Made by a program: the position numbers and the translations under genes. A stretch of DNA of 45,820 bases from an uncultured Clostridia bacterium (lineage in GTDB: Bacteria; Bacillota; Clostridia; TANB77; CAG-508): positions 1 to 45,820 of the forward strand of contig CAKOUU010000013.1 of NCBI GenBank assembly GCA_934120675.1, written 5' to 3'. The notes beneath the pieces are model-generated. The model was not told where the DNA came from, ran no database searches, and was given only the letters and a program-made list of their open reading frames with translations. The stretch's first letter is position 1, and every line of letters starts with the position of its first letter. This document shows positions 8,166 through 16,911 of this stretch, piece after piece.

Positions 8166-9383
8166 ATGGAGTTAGGAATATATATACATATACCTTTTTG
8201 CGTTAAAAAATGCGATTATTGTGATTTTATATCATATTCAAATTGTTTTGATATGCAAGAGAAATATGTGGAAAATTTATTAGAAGAAATTGAAGAAAAT
8301 AAAAATTTATTAAGAAATAATTTTATAAGTACTATTTATATTGGAGGAGGTACTCCATCAGCAATAAAGCCTGAACTTATAAAAAAGATTTTGGATAAGA
8401 TTTATGATGTTGCAGGAATAGAAATTGAAAAAAATAAGGGGACATCAAACGGTGGCAAAAAAGTAATTGGAAATGAGATACCAGATAAAAAAGAAAAAAT
8501 TGAAATTACAATTGAGGTAAATCCAGGAACTACAACAAAAAATAATCTACAAATGTATAAAAATTGTGGAATAAACAGATTAAGTATAGGACTTCAAAGT
8601 ACTGATGATGATATTTTAAAAGAAATTGGAAGAATTCACAATTATGAACAATTTTTAGATACATATAAATGGGCAGAAGAAGCGGGATTTGAAAACATAA
8701 ATGTTGATTTAATGTTAGGACTTCCGGGACAAGATATTGAAATTTTAAAAAAGAGTTTGGAAAAAGTAGTTGATTTAAAACCAGAACCAAAGCATATATC
8801 TGTGTATTCTTTGATAGTAGAAGAGAACACAAAAATAGAACAAAGAATTAGCTCAGGGGAATTAAGTTTGCCTGATGATGAAGAAGAAAGAAGACAATAT
8901 CATTATATGAAAAATTTCTTAGAGTTGAATGGGTATAAACATTATGAAATATCAAATTTTGCAAAGCCTGGGTTTGAATCAAAGCATAATATGAATTGCT
9001 GGGAGCAAAAGCAGTATGTTGGCTTTGGAGTTGCGGCAAGTTCATATGTAAAAGGTGTTAGATATACAAATACATCAAGTTTAGAAAAATATTTGAATGT
9101 TAAAACAATTGTTGGAAATGATTTTGAAACTGTTAAAATTATTGAAGAAACTCAAAATAAGTTAGATATGGAAAAAGAATATATGATGCTTGGACTAAGA
9201 AAATTAGATGGTGTTAGCATTTCTAAATTTGAGCAAAAATTTGGAGAAAATCCAATTTATTTGTTTAGAAACGAGTTGCAAAAATTAGTTGAAGAAGATT
9301 TACTTGAAGTTGATTTAGATGATATTAAATTAACTAGTAAAGGGCTAGATTTAGCAAATTTAGTTTGGGAAGAGTTTGTATAA
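8166..9383 (+). CDS. hemW: Heme chaperone HemW-type radical SAM protein
   Basis: This HemW family protein (formerly annotated as coproporphyrinogen III oxidase-like) binds heme and a 4Fe-4S cluster for SAM radical chemistry or heme delivery. The cluster motif is C12-VKK-C16-DY-C19, followed by GGGTPS, the SAM-binding EVNPGT, and a C-terminal winged-helix HemN-like domain. The ATG at 8166 is preferred over the TTG at 8160 because of its AAGGAAG spacing. At 405 aa it is slightly long because of a Lys/Gly-rich insertion around residues 88-113 (KNKGTSNGGKK). The role in this organism is inferred from the family. Confidence 0.9.
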   Translation: MELGIYIHIPFCVKKCDYCDFISYSNCFDMQEKYVENLLEEIEENKNLLRNNFISTIYIGGGTPSAIKPELIKKILDKIYDVAGIEIEKNKGTSNGGKKVIGNEIPDKKEKIEITIEVNPGTTTKNNLQMYKNCGINRLSIGLQSTDDDILKEIGRIHNYEQFLDTYKWAEEAGFENINVDLMLGLPGQDIEILKKSLEKVVDLKPEPKHISVYSLIVEENTKIEQRISSGELSLPDDEEERRQYHYMKNFLELNGYKHYEISNFAKPGFESKHNMNCWEQKQYVGFGVAASSYVKGVRYTNTSSLEKYLNVKTIVGNDFETVKIIEETQNKLDMEKEYMMLGLRKLDGVSISKFEQKFGENPIYLFRNELQKLVEEDLLEVDLDDIKLTSKGLDLANLVWEEFV

Positions 9384-9460
9384 AAATGTCGTTTTTGGGA
9401 CGGGTCTGTTTGAGACATCGGGGTAAAAAAAGACATAAAAATATGGAGAAGTGATAGAAA

Positions 9461-10489
9461 ATGAAAAATATAAAAGATTATGATTTAGAAGATTTAAAAA
9501 AAGAACTTGTAGAAATAGGAGAAAAACCATTTAGAGCAGAGCAAATATTTAAATGGTTATATCAAGAAAAGGTAAAAGAATTTGACGAAATGACAAATCT
9601 ATCTTTAGCATTAAGAGAAAAATTAAAACAAAATTATACAATTTGCAATTACAAAATTTTAAGAAAACAAGAATCAAAAGATGGAACAATCAAATATCTA
9701 TTTGACGTATTAGATGGTAATGCAATAGAAACAGTATTAATGAGTTATCATCATGGATACAGTATTTGTGTATCTTCACAAATTGGATGTAAAATGGGAT
9801 GTAAATTCTGTGCATCAACAGGAATTAATTTTATAAGAAGTTTAACATCTGGTGAAATTGTTGAACAGATTTTGGCTGTTGAACAAGATACAGGTGTTAG
9901 AATTTCTAATGTTGTGTTTATGGGAATAGGTGAGCCTTTAAACAATTATACTAATGTTGTAAATGCAATTAGAATTATAAACAATCCAAAGGGACTGAAT
10001 ATTGGAGCAAGACATATAAGTGTTTCTACAAGTGGATTGGTACCTGGTATTTATAGATTAGCAGAGGAAAATATTCAATGTACTCTATCTATTTCTTTAC
10101 ATGCAACAAATAATGAAAAAAGAAGTAGTATGATGCCTGTAAATAATGCTTTTCCAATTGAAGAATTGATGCAAGCATGTAAGGATTATATTGCCAAAAC
10201 TAATAGAAGAATATCTTTTGAGTATGCATTGGCAAAAGATAATAATGATAATCTTGAGGATGCTAAAGAATTGGTTAAACTGTTGCATGGTATGTTATGC
10301 CACGTTAATTTGATTCCTATTAATAAAATTGAAAATGGTGCTTATTCTAAGTCTTCTAATGATAATATTATGAAGTTTAGGGATTATTTGAATGATCATG
10401 GAATTGTTGCTACTATTAGAAGAGAACTTGGTTCTGATATTGATGCGGCATGTGGACAGTTGAGAAGAAAAAATTTGAAAGAAAATTAA
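9461..10489 (+). CDS. rlmN: Dual-specificity RNA methyltransferase RlmN
   Basis: RlmN methylates C2 of A2503 in 23S rRNA and A37 in some tRNAs. It is a 342-aa radical SAM enzyme with the cluster Cys at 110, 114 and 117 (CKMGCKFC) and the methyl-carrying catalytic Cys331 near the C-terminus (AACGQLRRK). The GEP and SISLHA motifs are present. The last 74 or so bases are repeated almost exactly 700 bp downstream at 11106, flanking a small kinase gene. The ATG has a GGAG site 13 bases upstream. Confidence 0.96.
   Translation: MKNIKDYDLEDLKKELVEIGEKPFRAEQIFKWLYQEKVKEFDEMTNLSLALREKLKQNYTICNYKILRKQESKDGTIKYLFDVLDGNAIETVLMSYHHGYSICVSSQIGCKMGCKFCASTGINFIRSLTSGEIVEQILAVEQDTGVRISNVVFMGIGEPLNNYTNVVNAIRIINNPKGLNIGARHISVSTSGLVPGIYRLAEENIQCTLSISLHATNNEKRSSMMPVNNAFPIEELMQACKDYIAKTNRRISFEYALAKDNNDNLEDAKELVKLLHGMLCHVNLIPINKIENGAYSKSSNDNIMKFRDYLNDHGIVATIRRELGSDIDAACGQLRRKNLKEN
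10411..10484 (+). repeat. rlmN 3'-end direct repeat, copy 1
   Basis: This is the coding 3' end of rlmN from TACTATTAGAAGAG to TTTGAAAGAA, nearly identical to 11106-11178. The two copies bracket the P-loop kinase gene. Confidence 0.9.
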
Positions 10490-10555
10490 AATGAAATATA
10501 AAAAGAACTAAATAAGAATAATAGAAAAGTAGGATTTATAAAAGGAGAAAAATAT

Positions 10556-11065
10556 ATGAAAACAGGAATTATAATATCTGCTTTTGCTACATGTGGAAAA
10601 ACATATTTAGGAAAAAAATATAAGAATGTTATTGACTTAGAATCAAGTAATTATAAGCATGATAATACAGAAATTATTAATATTCCACCAGAAGAAAGAA
10701 AAGGAACAACAAGAAGACAAAATCCCAATTGGCCTAATAATTATTATAATGCAATAATAGAAGCACAAAAAAAATATGATATTGTATTAGTTCAATTAAA
10801 ACCAGAACATTTTGATTATTTTGATAAACATAATATCAAATATAGTATTGCATACCCAAATTTAAATAATTGGGATGAAATTGAAAAAAGATGTATTTCT
10901 AGAAATAATAATGCAAGTTTTATTTCTAGACTTAAAGAAGTATTTGTACCATATTATGAAGATGCAATTAATAGAAATTATGAAAATTTTTATATTTTAG
11001 ATGATAATATGACATTAGAAGATTGCTTGTTAAAAAATAATTATACGTTATTAAAAAATATATGA
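10556..11065 (+). CDS. P-loop nucleotide/nucleoside kinase-like protein
   Basis: This 169-aa protein has a Walker A-like loop at residues 8-16 (SAFATCGKTYLG). Its body resembles small phage-type kinases: the segment YPNLNNWDEIEKRCISRNN is like their lid region, and DIVLVQLKPEH occupies the Walker B-like position. The substrate is unknown. The ribosome site AAAGGAG is good. It sits inside a direct duplication of the rlmN tail, so it looks like a small gene inserted at the 3' end of rlmN, and the kinase-like sequence fits a phage or accessory origin. Assignment to a kinase rather than another P-loop NTPase is tentative. Confidence 0.7.
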   Translation: MKTGIIISAFATCGKTYLGKKYKNVIDLESSNYKHDNTEIINIPPEERKGTTRRQNPNWPNNYYNAIIEAQKKYDIVLVQLKPEHFDYFDKHNIKYSIAYPNLNNWDEIEKRCISRNNNASFISRLKEVFVPYYEDAINRNYENFYILDDNMTLEDCLLKNNYTLLKNI

Positions 11066-11105
11066 AAAAAAGTAGGTTATCGTAAAATACATATAATATT
11101 GAAAT

Positions 11106-11187
11106 TACTATTAGAAGAGAACTTGGTTCTGATATTGATGCGGCATGTGGACAGTTGAGAAGAAAAAATTTGAAAGAAGAAAAATAA
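11106..11187 (+). pseudogene. rlmN 3'-end fragment, copy 2
   Basis: The string from TACTATTAGAAGAG encodes ..RRELGSDIDAACGQLRRKNLKEEK and a stop, matching the last 25 residues of rlmN. It has no start codon. It is followed directly by a terminator-like hairpin, suggesting that this copy is the original 3' end and that the complete rlmN acquired its present tail when the kinase gene was inserted. Confidence 0.85.
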
Positions 11188-11193
11188 AATTTT

Positions 11194-11220
11194 GGGATTA
11201 GAGACCCGTCCCCCAATCCC
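11194..11220. terminator. Hairpin between converging genes, GGGATT/AATCCC
   Basis: The stem GGGATT/AATCCC encloses a loop with GACCCGTCCCCC. The reverse complement has the same loop, GGGGGACGGGTC, as the hairpin at 35389, so both belong to one dispersed family. It lies between the rlmN fragment and the end of spoIVA and can serve both. Confidence 0.65.
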
Positions 11221-11226
11221 GAAATT

Positions 11227-12705
11227 CTATAGTATAATACAAATTAATCCACCTGAACCCTCATTAACAATACGTTCCAAAGTCTCTTGAAGTTTCATTT
11301 GAGCGTCTTCTGGCATCTTAGAAAGTTTAGTTTGCAAACCTTCATTAACAAGTTCATGCAAACTCTTTCCAAAAATGTTAGATTCCCAAATTTGTTTAGG
11401 GTCATTCTCAAAACCAGAAAGTAGATAATTTACCAATTCTTCAGACTGTTTTTCAGAACCAACAATAGGTGAAACTTCAGTAGTTACATTGGTCTTTATC
11501 ATATGGATGCTAGGAGCAGTTGCTTTTAATTTCACACCAAAGCGTGAGCCCTGTTTAACCATTTCAGGTTCCGCTAAAACTAAATCATCAATTGATGGAG
11601 TAACAATTCCATAGCCTTTTGCATTAACTTCTTCAAGAGCATATGCAATTTTATCATATTTTTTCTTAGCAGAAGAAAGGTCTGTAATAATCCCAAATAA
11701 GTCGCCTTCATTTTCAACATTGACACCAGTGATTTCTGATAAAACTTTGTAAAATAAATCTTCTTTTACATCAATTTGAATTTTTACATTCCCAGAGCCA
11801 AGTTCAATATTTGTAATTGTAGTTCTAGATATTATTTCAGTTTGACTGATTTTTTGTGTACAATTTGAAATATCTTTTAAAACATTTGCATCTGCAAATG
11901 CATCTTTAATTTCATTAAATAATTCAGTTTTTATAGGATGGTTAAAGCTTAATCCATCAACCCAACGAGGTAGTTTAATAGCAATTTTTTGTGCAGGAAA
12001 TTCGTATAAAATCTTAGAGAACATTGTGTTTATGTCGCTTATACTTAAGTTTGCACAGTTTATAGGCATTACGCTTGTATTATATTTATCAGTTAATTTT
12101 TGAGCCAATTCTTGAGTGTAATCAGATGACGGAGTTTCAGAGTTTAGTAAGATTATGAATGGTTTATTTAAAGCCTTTAATTCAGAAACCACACGCTCTT
12201 CTGCTTTTATATAATCTTCTCTTGGTATATCTGTAACAGTTCCGTCAGTTGTAACTAAAATGCCAATTGTTGAATGTTCTTCAATTACTTTTTTAGTACC
12301 AATTTCGGCTGCTGTTTCAAATGGAATTTCCTCATCAGACCAAGGTGTCTTAACCATTCTAGGCATATCATCTTCTAGGTATCCAATGGCATTATCAACT
12401 AAATAGCCAACACAGTCAACTAAACGGGTTTTGAATTTTAAGTTATCATCTAAAGTAATTTCAATAGCCTCATTTGGAACAAATTTAGGTTCAGTTGTCA
12501 TTATAGTTCTGCCACCAGCACTTTGAGGCAATTCATCTTTTGCTCTTTCTTTTTTGTATTCATTATCAATATTTGGAATTACAAGTAAATCCATAAAATT
12601 CTTAATAAATGTTGATTTACCAGTACGAACAGGACCTACAACTCCAACATAAATGTCACCATCAGTTCTTTTTGCTATGTCCTGATATAAATTTGAACTT
12701 TCCAT
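11227..12705 (-). CDS. spoIVA: Stage IV sporulation protein A, spore-coat morphogenetic ATPase
   Basis: SpoIVA assembles the basement layer of the spore coat on the forespore surface, polymerising with ATP hydrolysis. The 492-aa length equals the family norm. The Walker A motif GPVRTGKS is at residues 24-31, followed by the switch-like region AGGRTIMTTEPKFVP, the VDCVGY motif and the conserved end IVNEGSGGLICIIL. The start has GGGAGG upstream. It is transcribed leftwards alone; in Firmicutes it is controlled by mother-cell SigE, though I did not identify the promoter with confidence. Confidence 0.96.
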   Translation of the reverse strand: MESSNLYQDIAKRTDGDIYVGVVGPVRTGKSTFIKNFMDLLVIPNIDNEYKKERAKDELPQSAGGRTIMTTEPKFVPNEAIEITLDDNLKFKTRLVDCVGYLVDNAIGYLEDDMPRMVKTPWSDEEIPFETAAEIGTKKVIEEHSTIGILVTTDGTVTDIPREDYIKAEERVVSELKALNKPFIILLNSETPSSDYTQELAQKLTDKYNTSVMPINCANLSISDINTMFSKILYEFPAQKIAIKLPRWVDGLSFNHPIKTELFNEIKDAFADANVLKDISNCTQKISQTEIISRTTITNIELGSGNVKIQIDVKEDLFYKVLSEITGVNVENEGDLFGIITDLSSAKKKYDKIAYALEEVNAKGYGIVTPSIDDLVLAEPEMVKQGSRFGVKLKATAPSIHMIKTNVTTEVSPIVGSEKQSEELVNYLLSGFENDPKQIWESNIFGKSLHELVNEGLQTKLSKMPEDAQMKLQETLERIVNEGSGGLICIIL

Positions 12706-13003
12706 CTATATACCTCCCTTAAAAATGCGGACTTTAATATGAAATATAAAAAAATGATATTATTGTCTGCACTGTTCAAAACAATTTAAATGTTTGTACC
12801 ACATAACTTTAATTAATGTATATTGTGAATTTTCAAATGATATGACAAGTTTTAGAAAAAAGTTTGCAAAAATCAGTACATTGTGATAAAATGGCGAAAG
12901 TAATTATAATAGTAATTGAAATGAACAAAAAAATTGAAATAGAATAAAATATACTAAAAATGCAACTTGATTATCGAAAGATAGTTAAGAAAAGGAGAAG
13001 ACT
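12706..13003. other. Divergent intergenic region spoIVA / UDPGP gene
   Basis: This stretch of about 300 bases contains the spoIVA leader, a GCGGAC...GTCTGC inverted repeat at 12727-12770 that resembles one at 33003-33049, and the promoter at 12864-12892 for the rightward gene. Confidence 0.5.
12864..12892 (+). promoter_or_regulatory. Promoter of the 13004 gene
   Basis: TTGCAA, a 17-base spacer and TAAAAT are followed by a leader of about 110 bases. Confidence 0.5.
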
Positions 13004-14248
13004 ATGGATAAAAACGAAGAAATAATAAAATTATTAAAAGAATATAATCAAGAACATATAATAGAATTATTAAATAAATTAGACGAAAATAAAAAAGAAG
13101 AATTATTAGAACAACTAAAAAATATCGATTTTCACCAAATTGCAGAATTATATGAAAATACAAAAAAAGAAATTGAACTTAAAGAAAATAAAATTGAATC
13201 AATATCATATTTAGATAAAGAAAAATTGACAAAAAATGAAAAAGATATATTTGATAATTTAGGAGAAAAAGTTATTGTTAGTGGACATTATGCAGTTGTT
13301 ACAATGGCTGGAGGTCAAGGAACAAGACTTGGTCACACAGGACCAAAAGGTACTTTTAAATTAGATGTTTATGGTAAAGGAAAATATTTATTTGAAATTT
13401 TAGCAGAAAATTTAAAAGAAGCAAATAAAAAATATAACACAATTATTCCTTGGTACATAATGACAAGCAAAGAGAATAATGACCAAACACAAGAATTTTT
13501 AGAGAAAAATAATTATTTTGGATATGATAAAAATAGTGTTAAGCTATTTGAACAAGGTGAATTGCCATTGGTTGATACAAATGGAAAAATGCTTATTGGA
13601 AAAGATATGAAAGTAAGAGAGGCTTCAGATGGAAATGGTGGAGTTTTTGCATCATTAAGAAAAACAGGTATGCTTTCTGATATGAAAGAACGTGGTGTTG
13701 AATGGGTATTTATTGGTGGTGTTGATAATGCTCTTTTGAAAATGGCTGATGTTACATTACTTGGAATGGCAATCGATAAAAATGTTCAAATTGCTTCAAA
13801 ATCAGTTGTTAAGGCAAATCCGCATGAAAGGGTTGGAGTATTTTGCAAAATGAATGGTCATCCAAAGGTTATTGAATATTCAGAATTACCAGAAAAAATG
13901 GCAGAAGAAGTTGATAATAATGGAGAATTGAGATTTGGTGAATCTCACATCATGTGTAATTTGTTTACAATTGATGCTATTGAAAAAATAAGTAAAGAAC
14001 CATTAATTTATCATAGTGCTTTCAAGAAAAATTCTTATATTGATGAAAACGGTAAAGAGATTATACCAACAGAACCAAATTCATATAAGTTTGAAGCGTT
14101 TATTTTTGATAGTTTTGAGTTGTTTGATGATATTGCAATTCTTAGAGGTAAGAGAGAGGATGATTTTGCTCCTGTTAAGAATAAAGAAGGTGTTGATAGT
14201 CCAAAGACTGCGAAGGAATTGTATGAAAAATATTGGGAAAGAAACTAA
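13004..14248 (+). CDS. UDPGP-family sugar nucleotidyltransferase (AGX-like)
   Basis: This belongs to the eukaryote-like UDP-sugar pyrophosphorylase family (PF01704), which forms UDP-GlcNAc, UDP-GalNAc or UDP-glucose from UTP and sugar-1-phosphate. The nucleotide loop is AGGQGTRLGHTGPKGT near residues 102-117. The uridine region SDGNGGVFASL, the metal region FIGGVDNALLKMAD, and KPHERVG-like and FGESHIMCNLF segments follow. It is 414 aa with a helical Glu/Lys-rich N-terminus. The substrate cannot be decided from motifs alone; the length and pattern fit GlcNAc/GalNAc pyrophosphorylases best. It overlaps nothing and is followed 17 bases later by an HD protein. Confidence 0.88.
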   Translation: MDKNEEIIKLLKEYNQEHIIELLNKLDENKKEELLEQLKNIDFHQIAELYENTKKEIELKENKIESISYLDKEKLTKNEKDIFDNLGEKVIVSGHYAVVTMAGGQGTRLGHTGPKGTFKLDVYGKGKYLFEILAENLKEANKKYNTIIPWYIMTSKENNDQTQEFLEKNNYFGYDKNSVKLFEQGELPLVDTNGKMLIGKDMKVREASDGNGGVFASLRKTGMLSDMKERGVEWVFIGGVDNALLKMADVTLLGMAIDKNVQIASKSVVKANPHERVGVFCKMNGHPKVIEYSELPEKMAEEVDNNGELRFGESHIMCNLFTIDAIEKISKEPLIYHSAFKKNSYIDENGKEIIPTEPNSYKFEAFIFDSFELFDDIAILRGKREDDFAPVKNKEGVDSPKTAKELYEKYWERN

Positions 14249-14265
14249 AACTAGAGAGGTAAAAA

Positions 14266-14844
14266 ATGGATAGTGTTGTTGAAAGTATAAGAACAGAGCT
14301 AATAAAAAGATGCAATAATTATAAAGAAAAATATGGTTTTGATTATTGGAATGATCATATAAAATATGTTGTGAAAAATGCTGTTCAGTTGGCAAATAAA
14401 TATAATGCTGATGTAGAAATTGTGGAATTAGGTGCATTATTACATGATATAGCAATGCCATCAGAGTTTGGTCCAAAGGAAGAACATAATGTATACGGGG
14501 TTGAGATTGCAGAAGAATTATTGTCAAAATTAAATTATCCAGAGGATAGGAAACAAAGAGTAAAAGAATGTGTATTAAGACATAGAGGAAGTAAGGAATT
14601 GCCAAGAAATACAATAGAAGAACAATGTGTTGCAGATGCAGATGTTATAGCTCATTTTGATTGCATTCCTTCATTATTTCATTTGGCTTTTGGTGGGACA
14701 GAAAAAAATATGACACTAGAAGATGGAACGGAATTTGTTAAAAGAAAACTTGAACGTGATTTTAATAAATTGAGTGATAGAACAAAAGAAGAATTAAAAG
14801 AAAGATATGAAAACATCGTTGAAATTTTATTTGTAGAAAAATAA
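14266..14844 (+). CDS. HD-domain phosphohydrolase
   Basis: This 192-aa metal-dependent phosphohydrolase has His in the first helices, the paired HD in ALLHDIAMP near residue 63, then EEHNVYG, CVLRHRG and an Asp in ADADVIAHFD, which complete the HD metal site. The substrate is unknown; relatives act on nucleotides or sugar phosphates. Its position 17 bases after the UDP-sugar pyrophosphorylase suggests co-transcription. Confidence 0.85.
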   Translation: MDSVVESIRTELIKRCNNYKEKYGFDYWNDHIKYVVKNAVQLANKYNADVEIVELGALLHDIAMPSEFGPKEEHNVYGVEIAEELLSKLNYPEDRKQRVKECVLRHRGSKELPRNTIEEQCVADADVIAHFDCIPSLFHLAFGGTEKNMTLEDGTEFVKRKLERDFNKLSDRTKEELKERYENIVEILFVEK

Positions 14845-14879
14845 ATTATAAAATATGAATATTGGCAAATGGATATATT

Positions 14880-14914
14880 AAAAAGTGACCAAAATATTAT
14901 TGGTCACTTTTTTT
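14880..14914. terminator. Bidirectional terminator
   Basis: AAAAAGTGACCAA pairs with TTGGTCACTTTTT between the converging genes 14266 and 14922. It has T or A runs on both sides. Confidence 0.9.
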
Positions 14915-14921
14915 AACATTG

Positions 14922-15293
14922 CTACATAGTTTGATTTCCTGGCAAGAAATAATCAATAACACCATAAATCAAAGCTCCAATTATAGCAGCCATCCATGAA
15001 ATAGAGTAACCTGCTACAAAAAATTGAGTAACATATAAAGTAATAGCGGCTAATGCAAAACCTACGAAGCCTTTACCAAATGGGCTTGCATGTAAACCTG
15101 TAAACTTTGTAACTAAGTAATCTATTACTGTTAAAACAACAGCAGCTATAATTAAAGTCCAAATATTATTAATTGAAAAACCAGGTGTAAAAAATGCAGT
15201 AATACCTAGAACAACAGCAGCAGCAATTAATCTACCAACTATTTGCCACACTGTGGAAGTACTATTTTCACTTCTTGTTTGTGAATTTGACAT
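14922..15293 (-). CDS. Small four-helix membrane protein, phage holin IV-like
   Basis: This 123-aa protein has four predicted membrane segments (WQIVGRLIAAAVVLGITAFF, LIIAAVVLTVIDYLV, FVGFALAAITLYVTQFF, AAIIGALIYGVIDYF). The pattern matches the superfamily IV four-TM holin-like family (YvlD type), common as chromosomal envelope proteins of unknown role in Firmicutes. There is no lysin or phage gene nearby, so a lytic role is unlikely. The ribosome site AAGGAGG is strong. Confidence 0.8.
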   Translation of the reverse strand: MSNSQTRSENSTSTVWQIVGRLIAAAVVLGITAFFTPGFSINNIWTLIIAAVVLTVIDYLVTKFTGLHASPFGKGFVGFALAAITLYVTQFFVAGYSISWMAAIIGALIYGVIDYFLPGNQTM

Positions 15294-15537
15294 ATAGAAA
15301 ACCTCCTTAAATTTTTAAAAACTTATGCAAATTAAATTTGCAATTTCAAGGCTCTAATTTTATTATTCACGAATTTTTAAATAATATTCAAAAATATAAG
15401 TATAAAAAAGTTAATTTTTGTAAAAAATAAAATAAAAAATATTATAGAAAAAAATATAAGTACTAAAAATAAATAAATTAGTAATTTCAAATATTTAAAA
15501 TTATATTTTTAATGTAAATAATGATTGAGGTGAAAAA

Positions 15538-16218
15538 ATGTTAATTATTTTTTTTAGAGCAATAATATTATACATATTTGTATTAATTGTAATGAGGTTA
15601 ATGGGAAAAAGGGAAATAGGGCAATTGCAACCATTTGAACTTGCAATTTCAATAATGATAGCGGACTTGGCTACTATTCCTATGAGTGATATAGGTGTTC
15701 CGATATTCAATGGATTAATTCCAATTTTAGGACTTTTAGTTATGCATTTGTTAATTTCATTAGTAAATTTAAAAAGTATAAAAGCAAGGGAGATTATTTG
15801 TGGAAAGCCAACAATTTTAATATATAGGGGAAAAATTGATGAAAAGGCTTTAAAAAAAGAAAGATTTACAGTAAATGAATTGGAAGAAAGACTTAGAGGA
15901 AACAACATTGTTAATTTAGGTGATGTGGAATATGCAATTTTGGAAACAAGTGGACAAGTTACGGTAATTCAAAAGCCTGAAAAGAGAACAACGACGCCGG
16001 AAGATTTCAACATTGTACCAGAATATGAGGGAATTCCATATGATTTGGTTGTTGATGGAAAAGTTATGAACCAGAATCTGCAATTAATTGGAAAGAATTA
16101 TAATTGGTTAAAAAAACAAGTTGAAAAATTTGGTATGAAGCCAGAAGAGGCATTGGTTGTAACTTATGATGGTAAAGGACAAATTTTCTGCCAAAAAAAA
16201 GAAAAGAAGAGTTCGTAG
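15538..16218 (+). CDS. YetF-like DUF421 membrane protein
   Basis: This 226-aa protein has two to three N-terminal membrane helices, the conserved motif RLMGKREIGQLQPFELAISIMIADLATIPM, and a C-terminal cytoplasmic domain with KPTILIYRGKID and LRGNNIVNLGDVEYAILETSGQ. Homologues are common in endospore formers; the molecular role is not established. It is followed by a DUF4363 gene, its usual neighbour. Confidence 0.9.
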   Translation: MLIIFFRAIILYIFVLIVMRLMGKREIGQLQPFELAISIMIADLATIPMSDIGVPIFNGLIPILGLLVMHLLISLVNLKSIKAREIICGKPTILIYRGKIDEKALKKERFTVNELEERLRGNNIVNLGDVEYAILETSGQVTVIQKPEKRTTTPEDFNIVPEYEGIPYDLVVDGKVMNQNLQLIGKNYNWLKKQVEKFGMKPEEALVVTYDGKGQIFCQKKEKKSS

Positions 16219-16286
16219 AGAGAAGAGCATAATGTATAATAAACAAATGTTATATGATTTTTATGTAATTAAAAGGAGATATGGGC

Positions 16287-16685
16287 ATGACGAAGGAATT
16301 AGTTATTTCTGTAATTATTGTTGTAGTAATAATTGCGGGAGATATTTTTACTACAAAATATACAAATAAATCAATTGAAATAGCTACACAGAGTTTATCT
16401 GAAATTAGAAAAGAAATGGAAAAAGAGAATGAAGAGGACATAAATAAAGATAAATTAAAAGAACAAATTAAAGAGATTAGAGATGATTGGAACGAAAGAC
16501 ATAAAAAACTTGCTATTTATATTGAACATGATGAGTTAGAAAAAATTGAAACTAATTTGGCAAGTCTTAATGGTTATTTGGATATGGAGGAGTATGGGGA
16601 TTCTATGGCTCAACTTGAGGCTAGTGTGTATGTGTTGGAACATATTAAAAATAAGACTACATTGAGTTTGATAAATATTTTCTAG
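16287..16685 (+). CDS. DUF4363 family membrane-anchored protein
   Basis: This 132-aa protein has one N-terminal membrane anchor (ELVISVIIVVVIIAGDIF) followed by a helical domain with the DUF4363 pattern DDWNERHKKLAIYIEHDELEKIE...LNGYLDMEEY. The ATG at 16287 is chosen over 16281 because GGAG is eight bases upstream of it. Pairing with a YetF-like gene is frequent in Clostridia. Confidence 0.85.
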   Translation: MTKELVISVIIVVVIIAGDIFTTKYTNKSIEIATQSLSEIRKEMEKENEEDINKDKLKEQIKEIRDDWNERHKKLAIYIEHDELEKIETNLASLNGYLDMEEYGDSMAQLEASVYVLEHIKNKTTLSLINIF

Positions 16686-16804
16686 TATAAAAATGCAAAA
16701 TAAATTAGAAAGTTTTGCATTTTTTTGGGTTATATAAAGATAGTATGAGTCAAAAAAATTAAAAACGTGTTTTAATTTTAAATTTTACAAAATGAAAGTA
16801 AAAA

Positions 16805-16833
16805 TTGCAAAATTATGTAAATAATGGTATAAT
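16805..16833 (+). promoter_or_regulatory. Promoter of the 16912 gene
   Basis: TTGCAA, a 17-base spacer and TATAAT lie about 80 bases before the ATG. Confidence 0.75.
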
Positions 16834-16911
16834 ATAGATGATACATTGTTTTTTGCCAAGTGCAAATTATATAAAAATTCCAAAATAATTATTTAGAGGA
16901 GGAACAAATTT

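Noticed and set aside
14922..15293. Prophage holin indicating a phage region
   Set aside because: No lysin, capsid, portal, terminase or integrase gene is near, and this membrane family is a frequent chromosomal gene in Firmicutes.
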